DNA of 32,482 nt from Tannerella sp. (GTDB taxonomy: Bacteria > Bacteroidota > Bacteroidia > Bacteroidales > Tannerellaceae), in NCBI GenBank assembly GCA_031275525.1, contig JAISOP010000110.1, positions 1 through 32,482 of the forward strand. Direction: 5' to 3'. The translations under genes were made by a program, and so were the position numbers. Numbering within the stretch: position 1 is the first letter of the stretch; each line of letters opens with the position of its first letter. The notes below the pieces were generated by a model. It did not search any database, was not told the DNA's origin, and worked only from the letters and a program-made list of their open reading frames with translations. Below, piece after piece: positions 23,477 to 30,375 of the stretch.

Positions 23477-25672
23477 ATGAGTACATTAAGATTCAAAGCA
23501 GTAGAAGAAGCCTTCAAAAAGAAAGCGCTTCTGATTTCTTCCCCGTCCAGATATGTCTCCGACTTCTACGGGAAGTATGTATTTACCTCCTCCACGATGG
23601 CCAAGTACCTCTCGAAGGAGACGCTGAAAGCCATCCGCAACGCCGTCGAAAAGGGCGAAACGCTCGACCGGGTGATTGCGGACGACGTGGCCGCCGGCAT
23701 GAAAATGTGGGCCATGGAACTTGGCGCCACTCATTACACGCACTGGTTCCAACCCCTCACCGACGGCACGGCCCAGAAGCATGACTCCTTCATCGACTAC
23801 GCCGGCGCACCGGGCGAGAGCATCGTCGAAGAATTCTCCGGCAAGCTCCTCGCACAGCAGGAACCCGACGCCTCCAGCTTCCCCAGCGGCGGCATCCGCA
23901 GCACCTTCGAAGCCAGAGGTTATACGGCCTGGGACCCCTCCTCGCCCGCCTTTGTGATGGACGACACGCTCTGCATACCGACCATCTTCATCTCCTACAC
24001 CAGCGAGTCACTCGACCTCAAGGCGCCCCTCCTCAAGGCCCTCAACGTCGTTGACCGAGCCGCCACCGCCGTCTGTCACTACTTCGACCCCAACGTCCGG
24101 AAGGTCTATTCCTACCTCGGCTGGGAGCAGGAGTATTTCCTGATCGACGAAGGACTCTATGCCACCCGGCCCGACCTCCTGCTCACCGGACGGACGCTGC
24201 TCGGACACGAGTCCGCCAAGAACCAGCAGCTCGAGGACCACTACTTCGGCGCCATTCCCACACGGGTCACCTCCTTCATGAAGGACCTCGAGTTCGAAGG
24301 CTACAAGTACGGCATCCCCCTCAAGACCCGTCACAACGAAGTGGCGCCCAATCAGTTTGAACTGGCCCCCATCTTCAACGAGACCAACCTGGCCGTCGAT
24401 CAAAACCTGCTCATCATGTCCATCATGAAGAAGGTAGCCCGTCGCCACGGCTTCCGTATCCTCCTGCACGAGAAACCCTTTGCCGGCATCAACGGATCAG
24501 GCAAACACAACAACTGGTCCCTCGGCACCGACACCGGCGTCGGACTCCTCACCCCAGGCAAAACGCCCGAAGAGAACCTCCGCTTCGTCACCTTCCTGGT
24601 CAACATCCTGATGGCCGTTTACAAGCACAACGCGCTCCTCAAAGCCTCCATCAGCTCGGCCACCAACGCCCACCGCCTCGGAGCCAACGAAGCGCCCCCG
24701 GCCATCATCTCGGCCTTCCTCGGCACCCAGGTCTCCGAAATCCTCGACCTGCTCGAAAACAGCACCACCGAACAGGCCATCGTCGTGGACAGCCAAAAGC
24801 GCCTCAGCCTCGGCATCGCCCACATCCCCGACGTCCTGCTCGACAACACCGACCGCAACCGCACCTCCCCCTTTGCCTTCACCGGCAACCGGTTTGAGTT
24901 CCGCGCCGTCGGTTCCTCGGCCAACTGCTCCTCCGCCATGACCGCCCTCAACGCCGCCGTCGCCGCCCAGCTGATCGAGTTCAAGCAGACCGTGGACGGG
25001 AAAATCGCCCAGGGCGTCACCAAGGAAAAAGCCATCTTCGAGGTACTGAAGGAATACATCAAAATCTCGAAACCCATCCGTTTCGACGACAACAACTACA
25101 GCGAAGAATGGAAAGAAGAAGCTGCCCGGCGGGGTCTGGACTGCGAGACCAGCGTACCGAAGATCTTCAACGCCTACACCGCCCCCGACAGCATTCGTCT
25201 CTTCACCTCCACCGGTGTCCTGAGCGAGAAGGAGCTACACGCCCGCAACGAAGTCAAGTGGGAGACCTACACGAAGAAGATCCAGATCGAGGCACGTGTC
25301 CTGGGCGACCTGGCCATCAACCACATCATCCCCATAGCCACGCGCTACCAGTCCGTCCTGCTCGACAACCTGTACAAGATCAAGGCCGTCTATCCGTCCG
25401 AGAAAGCCGCCGAGCTATCCGGCCTGGACGCCTCCTTAGTAGAGGAAATATCCAAGCACGTAGCCGCCATCAAGGAAAACACGGATGCGATGATCGAAGC
25501 CCGCAAGGTAGCCAACCGGATCGAGTGCGTTTACGAAAAGGCCCTGGCCTACCACGACACGGTATTACCCTACTTCGACGTCATCCGTTACCACGCCGAC
25601 AAGCTCGAGCTTATAGTGGACGACGAAATGTGGACGTTACCCAAGTATAGAGAGTTGCTATTTATTCGATAA
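23477..25672 (+). CDS. glnN: glutamine synthetase type III
   Basis: This enzyme forms glutamine from glutamate, ammonium and ATP, the main entry of nitrogen into metabolism in Bacteroidetes. The 731-residue length and the start MSTLRFKAVEEAFKKKALLI identify the long GSIII type (a dodecamer), not the 470-residue GSI. Active-site blocks include GWEQEYFLIDE, RHNEVAPNQFELAPIFNETN, FAGINGSGKHNNWSLGTD and NRTSPFAFTGNRFEFRAVGS. GSIII lacks the adenylylation control of E. coli GSI, and the nearby P-II protein may take part in regulation. It ends the nitrogen cluster and is followed by a strong terminator. Confidence 0.98.
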   Translation: MSTLRFKAVEEAFKKKALLISSPSRYVSDFYGKYVFTSSTMAKYLSKETLKAIRNAVEKGETLDRVIADDVAAGMKMWAMELGATHYTHWFQPLTDGTAQKHDSFIDYAGAPGESIVEEFSGKLLAQQEPDASSFPSGGIRSTFEARGYTAWDPSSPAFVMDDTLCIPTIFISYTSESLDLKAPLLKALNVVDRAATAVCHYFDPNVRKVYSYLGWEQEYFLIDEGLYATRPDLLLTGRTLLGHESAKNQQLEDHYFGAIPTRVTSFMKDLEFEGYKYGIPLKTRHNEVAPNQFELAPIFNETNLAVDQNLLIMSIMKKVARRHGFRILLHEKPFAGINGSGKHNNWSLGTDTGVGLLTPGKTPEENLRFVTFLVNILMAVYKHNALLKASISSATNAHRLGANEAPPAIISAFLGTQVSEILDLLENSTTEQAIVVDSQKRLSLGIAHIPDVLLDNTDRNRTSPFAFTGNRFEFRAVGSSANCSSAMTALNAAVAAQLIEFKQTVDGKIAQGVTKEKAIFEVLKEYIKISKPIRFDDNNYSEEWKEEAARRGLDCETSVPKIFNAYTAPDSIRLFTSTGVLSEKELHARNEVKWETYTKKIQIEARVLGDLAINHIIPIATRYQSVLLDNLYKIKAVYPSEKAAELSGLDASLVEEISKHVAAIKENTDAMIEARKVANRIECVYEKALAYHDTVLPYFDVIRYHADKLELIVDDEMWTLPKYRELLFIR

Positions 25673-25700
25673 ATAGTTGTTTTTATGTTATGTTTGATTG

Positions 25701-25732
25701 AAGGGCGCGTCGTGAGACGCGCCCTTTTTTTT
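25701..25732 (+). terminator. intrinsic terminator after glnN
   Basis: An 11-bp perfect stem (AAGGGCGCGTC, loop GTGA, GACGCGCCCTT) is followed by a run of eight T. It is a textbook Rho-independent terminator 28 bases after the stop codon. Confidence 0.93.
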
Positions 25733-25831
25733 ATAGGCTATGGATTGCCTGTCAATCTAAATCTACTCCCAAGTCCCAAAAGTCCCCTAAGTCCCAAAAA
25801 TCCTATAGGCCCTATACCCCCCCCTCTAAAT

Positions 25832-25862
25832 AAAAAAAGCGCCTCCCCGTTAAGGGAGGCGC
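25832..25862 (-). terminator. intrinsic terminator of the S-layer-like pair
   Basis: GCGCCTCCC (25839-25847) and GGGAGGCGC (25854-25862) form a 9-bp stem with a 6-base loop. On the minus strand the stem runs into TTTTTTTATTT. It converges with the glnN terminator. Between the two, 25,740-25,830 holds only a low-complexity stretch with repeats of AGTCCC, and I see no gene in it. Confidence 0.88.
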
Positions 25863-25900
25863 CTTCTTTAAGATGAATATCGAAAACGATTATTCAATCA

Positions 25901-28900
25901 TCACTTCACCTGTGCTTTTACAGCAGGCTCACCTTCCACGCTTACGATCACGATACCCGTTATCGGGACCTGAACAGTCGCATTATCGGATGCCAACACT
26001 GTAGTTGCAACAGCCTGACCCAAGATATTGTTGATTACAACCTTCTTGCCGGCGGCATTCAAAATGGATACCGAACCCGTATTACCGGTTACGGTAACGG
26101 GAGTTACAGCAGCCACTTCTTCGTTCGAAACCGGTAGCACATCACTGGCTTTTACCACGTTGAAGACATCGCCTTCACCAATATCCTTCACATGATCCAA
26201 TCCGCGGGAAATACACGGCACGCCATTCTGAACCTTCACCCAGCCACCATCACACGGACGCAGGATCGGGTTGTCCTCTCCTCTAACCGTTGTTTCCGAT
26301 TCAATCAGGAATTCTTCGTTGTTATGACGTTCTATCAAACGGAAGGAGAATACACAATCCTTATGCGTGTTGTCTCCCAGTTCAATTTTCTTTATACCAA
26401 GTTCCTTGCAATAGGCATCCAACTTGTCCACCTTCAATGCAAAGCCTGTATTATCGCTCGTTTTGTTAAAGAGCTTCTCATATTTATCACTCTTGATGGC
26501 CTTCCCTTCAGCATTGAAAAGATCGGCGGCATCGCCCAGGATATACAATGCATCGTTCGCATGAATCGCCGGTGTAAAGACCAGGCGCGACCAACCGTAA
26601 TCCCACAAATAATCAACATCTTCTACACCACCATCAAGGTGTGCCGAGTCGTACGCATTGATCAGGTAATGTGCGTACACATACCCAGGCAACGGAACCG
26701 TTGGTTCTCCTACATCATTGCAGCCCAGTGCTGCCTCAACGATATGCGGGCGAACAGCCAGCATATACTGCGGTTTGATGGGACCCGTACCACGATTAAT
26801 ATACGCCGTATCCACAAAGATAGCCGTACTAACGTTATACTTTTTCATTTCCACCTCATTCGCAAGCGTATTCACCAGGCCCAGATACTGTTTCCCGCCG
26901 TCAAACTGCTGCAGGAGACCTGCCTTCGGATTGGTCCAGTATCTCTTTTGATCCGTCAAATTACCTTGATTTTCGAACAACTGGTAATGCGGCTGCTCGT
27001 TAATCGTAAAGAATTTCACCGTATCGGGCGAATCATCCGGCGTACCTTCTTTTTCGGTGTTGAAGCGACGATAGATCGGATCCGCCAGGCCCGTTCTGCG
27101 GAACGTAGAAACACGCGTCTCATTATCCGCACGAACCTGCGCTTGCAATCTCGCCGTACCATCATCTACATTCACAGCAGCAACCAAAATACCCGGATTC
27201 CACTGGCCATTCTTATTCTTACCCAACTGCAGATTTTCAACCACTTTCTCGGCATACACTTCGCCATACATCCGTTTTAGATACGCCTCAAGCGCATCCA
27301 TCATATCATCTTCAGTATCATACGTGCCCGAAAGCGTCGATGTATAATCGAAAAGCTGAACCAGGGCAAAGTAAGTATCGCCTAAAGTCTCATTATAGTA
27401 CACATTTCTCAGATAGAAGGACGGAATGCCGAGAATATCCTTGAATTCGCCTGCCGAACCTAACCGGTAATTGTGATCGGTTCCGTTAACCACAGACAAA
27501 TTATTATAGCATACAAATTTGTATGGATCCTGATAGACCAGGCGATACGGCTGGCGTACCAACTGGACAAGCCCCGGTATCTGCGTCTTCCCCTTCGATC
27601 CTTGGACTGGGTATCCGTATTCAGCTAACTTACCGAACTTATCAGTAACCGTATCCAACTTGAAGTACAACCTCGTATAGAAGTTGTCTGATTGGGCATA
27701 GACCACCGAATCCGCTACATTGTCATCGTTTTTGCTCAGATAGCGATCATATTGGCCGAACTTGTAATTGAACGCATAGATAGCGGTATCCGCCACTTTC
27801 GAATCAATATAAGTATATCCCAGATACGGATCAGATATTACCAATTTCCCATCCTTATCTGTTACAGTAGTCAAATCGATAAAGGAGTGGGTATTCGTCC
27901 CTCTATCGGCAAATGACGTCGTCGATGAATTGGTTACCTCGCGGATATTCCAGTCGAAATCCGGATACAAATCCAGTTTCTTCTGATCTATAGTCAACTG
28001 AATATTCTCAAACCTCAACCACGGGAACTCACGGTTTACGAGCGTAATCTGCGACGAATTAGTATAGGCCGGATCCGTATAACGCTTTTCTACGATCCAC
28101 TGGAAGGACGGCAGAAGTTCGGGATGTACATCCGTATTCAAATTCGTCCACTCCGCAGAGTCGTGTACCGAATACAACGGCACATGCAGATACTGTCCTC
28201 CTTCACTGCGAATCAAGTACACACCGGGCGGAATCGACGCTCGGTTACCTATACCCCCGCCCGCTTTGCATTGATCATACAGGCCGAAATTAATTATTGT
28301 CGTTGTCCCATCATCTTGGCCTAATGTAACCACAGGTTCTTCGCTTGTCAGGAGGTTCTGTGATGTTACATACAATTTATGATAGAGATTAAACTCGTAA
28401 AAACCATCCCCATCAGTAGAATCCCCGGGCGTCAGGGGTACCGTAGCAGCTCGCCACCACTCGGTGGAGGTGGAAGCAAACAAATCCTGCCAGTTAGTGA
28501 AGGAGGAGTATGTCTTCCTCAACTCCGCAGAATCCAAAGCGAGGGTATCCGCAAAGAATGTAAAGCGAGCCAGTACAACCGAATCTGTCCAGTTCTTCGC
28601 TGTAGTCCCGTAATATGCAGCCAACTCCGGGAGAAACTCATACGGACTATAAGTGGCCTGAAAAGTATTGACCGCAATATCATCAGTTGCAGGATCATAA
28701 ATGAAACGCCAAGCATACTGACCGTATCCGGTTGAATCGCCGACCGCGTTATAGTAATTTCCTCTCTCTACGCTCCTTAGATTACCATCTAATCCCAACT
28801 TAAGGTGTTTTGTGTTACCCGTCGACACAGTCCAATACTCATTGAGCGCACGCAAATACTTAGCATTAGTCGCAGCATCCTCATGTATCCAAAGATAACC

Positions 28901-30037
28901 CAGAGAATCCAGATAGGAACCTCTCACAGTATCCACTCCGTATCCTGTGATAGAAGAAGAAGGAGAAAGAGCCGTACCATCCCACTCAGGAAATCCGGTA
29001 GGAAGAGTAATACGGAGACCATAAGACGCCGAATCAATATACACTGCTCTTAAATTGCCATCCAGGAAAGGATTATTTTCGTCGGAAATTCCCGGCATAG
29101 AGAAGTTCCTCTCGCTATTATCACCATCCGGATATGTTCCAAAGTGCGTATTAATATCCTCTGCATCCAGCAGGAACGGCGCCGGCGACCATATAGTAAA
29201 GAAAAGGAGACCCGGCACGTTACCGTAGTCTTCACCCGTACCATTCACAAAATTAGCAGGCACCTCTCTGACCACAACTTTAAACTCTCCTGCGCCTCCG
29301 GCATATGCCATAGTATCAATACAGAGTACCGCCACGATATCGGGCTTACCCGGAACTTCGGTGTACAGGGGTTTGCGCTGAGGCAACCCTTTATTCTTAT
29401 ACACAGCCGAGAATCCCCAGGAGGAAAGGCCACTGCGCGCATAGGCGGAATCCGCCGTTGCGTATTCTTTACGGTCATTACTACCCGTCTTCGCACTATC
29501 TACACTTACTTCCAGCAAAGCTTTTTGCTGCTTGTTGAGAAAATCAAACGACGCAACTTGCGCACCATTTTCTTCATACGGACGCGTTATGACACACCAC
29601 AACGATGCGGCGCTTTCTTCCGCTTTAGACTCCGTGGTAAACGGAGCAAACTGATCACCACCAATAAGAGTGCCTTTATGTGTCCGCGCGTAATTCAGCG
29701 TATCAATAAAAAGATGGTTATAATCTAACAGCCCGTTACGATTAATTGCCCTTCCTAAATAGAGTACGAGCGAATCATTCAAAATACCACCGCTAGCTTT
29801 CACTTCAACACCCGCACCATTCACCAACGCGATTGAGTCTATTTTCAGATGATAATAAGCGTTGGCTCCGTCCGCCAATGTTTTCACCGTATCGCCAAGA
29901 TACAACTTGTTCGCCGGCGAACTCCAAACGGCACCACCAGTATGACTACCAGGAGGAGTATTTTGCGCACTCGCCGAAAACGCTAAAGAGAACATCAAAA
30001 TAGCGCCAGTCAATAGCGTGAAAATTTTCTTGTTCAT
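25901..30037 (-). CDS. large secreted T9SS surface protein, S-layer-like (TfsB-like)
   Basis: With the start at MNKKIFTLLTGAILMFSLAF (signal peptide ending near SASAQ) the protein has 1378 residues; in-frame ATGs 2 and 8 codons upstream are also possible. The last 80 residues resemble a type IX secretion C-terminal domain: TGSVSILNAAGKKVVINN, NILGQAV, then ITGIVIVSVEG and final VKAQVK. I count by eye about 22 copies of the Bacteroidetes O-glycosylation motif D-(S/T)-(A/I/L/V/M/T). Size (about 150 kDa), tandem paralog and CTD match the S-layer protein TfsB of Tannerella forsythia, but I cannot confirm identity at sequence level. No enzymatic motif was recognised. It lies after its paralog and before a strong terminator. 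Confidence 0.7.
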   Translation of the reverse strand: MNKKIFTLLTGAILMFSLAFSASAQNTPPGSHTGGAVWSSPANKLYLGDTVKTLADGANAYYHLKIDSIALVNGAGVEVKASGGILNDSLVLYLGRAINRNGLLDYNHLFIDTLNYARTHKGTLIGGDQFAPFTTESKAEESAASLWCVITRPYEENGAQVASFDFLNKQQKALLEVSVDSAKTGSNDRKEYATADSAYARSGLSSWGFSAVYKNKGLPQRKPLYTEVPGKPDIVAVLCIDTMAYAGGAGEFKVVVREVPANFVNGTGEDYGNVPGLLFFTIWSPAPFLLDAEDINTHFGTYPDGDNSERNFSMPGISDENNPFLDGNLRAVYIDSASYGLRITLPTGFPEWDGTALSPSSSITGYGVDTVRGSYLDSLGYLWIHEDAATNAKYLRALNEYWTVSTGNTKHLKLGLDGNLRSVERGNYYNAVGDSTGYGQYAWRFIYDPATDDIAVNTFQATYSPYEFLPELAAYYGTTAKNWTDSVVLARFTFFADTLALDSAELRKTYSSFTNWQDLFASTSTEWWRAATVPLTPGDSTDGDGFYEFNLYHKLYVTSQNLLTSEEPVVTLGQDDGTTTIINFGLYDQCKAGGGIGNRASIPPGVYLIRSEGGQYLHVPLYSVHDSAEWTNLNTDVHPELLPSFQWIVEKRYTDPAYTNSSQITLVNREFPWLRFENIQLTIDQKKLDLYPDFDWNIREVTNSSTTSFADRGTNTHSFIDLTTVTDKDGKLVISDPYLGYTYIDSKVADTAIYAFNYKFGQYDRYLSKNDDNVADSVVYAQSDNFYTRLYFKLDTVTDKFGKLAEYGYPVQGSKGKTQIPGLVQLVRQPYRLVYQDPYKFVCYNNLSVVNGTDHNYRLGSAGEFKDILGIPSFYLRNVYYNETLGDTYFALVQLFDYTSTLSGTYDTEDDMMDALEAYLKRMYGEVYAEKVVENLQLGKNKNGQWNPGILVAAVNVDDGTARLQAQVRADNETRVSTFRRTGLADPIYRRFNTEKEGTPDDSPDTVKFFTINEQPHYQLFENQGNLTDQKRYWTNPKAGLLQQFDGGKQYLGLVNTLANEVEMKKYNVSTAIFVDTAYINRGTGPIKPQYMLAVRPHIVEAALGCNDVGEPTVPLPGYVYAHYLINAYDSAHLDGGVEDVDYLWDYGWSRLVFTPAIHANDALYILGDAADLFNAEGKAIKSDKYEKLFNKTSDNTGFALKVDKLDAYCKELGIKKIELGDNTHKDCVFSFRLIERHNNEEFLIESETTVRGEDNPILRPCDGGWVKVQNGVPCISRGLDHVKDIGEGDVFNVVKASDVLPVSNEEVAAVTPVTVTGNTGSVSILNAAGKKVVINNILGQAVATTVLASDNATVQVPITGIVIVSVEGEPAVKAQVK

Positions 30038-30087
30038 AATCATATAATTTTTATGTTTCATATTCTGTTATTTCTATTCTATTCTTT

Positions 30088-30136
30088 GCCGGATGGCAGC
30101 GTACCTCCGCAAAGGAAGGTACACTTCCATCCCGGC
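30088..30136 (-). other. long stem-loop between the two S-layer-like genes
   Basis: GCCGGATGG (30088-30096) pairs with CCAT-C-CCGGC (30127-30136) with one bulge. An inner GTACCT/AGGTAC stem (30101-30106, 30117-30122) continues it after an internal loop. No U-tract follows on the minus strand. It may stabilise the upstream message or set the expression ratio of the two genes. Confidence 0.55.
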
Positions 30137-30150
30137 ATTTATCGAATAAT

Positions 30151-30375
30151 TTATTTCACAATTGCTTTTACTGTGTTTCCGCCAACCGTTACGATGACAA
30201 TTCCCTGGGGAACGGCAATCGTGGCATTATCAACCGTCAGAACGGTATTTGCGACCGTTTGACCCAGCGAATTGCGGATGATTACATTTTCCCCGGTTGC
30301 GTTCAGAATCGTTACCGATCCTTTCCCTGAAACCACCTTCACGTCCGTCGTTGCCACGGCTTCTTTGGCCACCGG
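30151..30375 (-). other. T9SS C-terminal sorting domain cut off by an in-frame TAG
   Basis: Directly after the TAG that ends the preceding frame, the same frame continues for 74 codons as PVAKEAVATTDVKVVSGKGS, then VTILNATGENVIIRNSLGQ and TVLTVDNATIAVPQGIVIVT, ending TVKAIVK. This aligns along its whole length with the last 80 residues of the intact neighbour. A GTG two codons after the stop could serve as a start, but a free sorting domain without a signal peptide makes no sense as a gene. It is best read as the 3' end of the interrupted gene. Confidence 0.8.

Noticed and set aside
30151..30372. A separate small gene of 73 residues starting with GTG
   Set aside because: It is in frame with the preceding gene, begins two codons after its stop, has no signal peptide and aligns fully to the sorting domain of the paralog.
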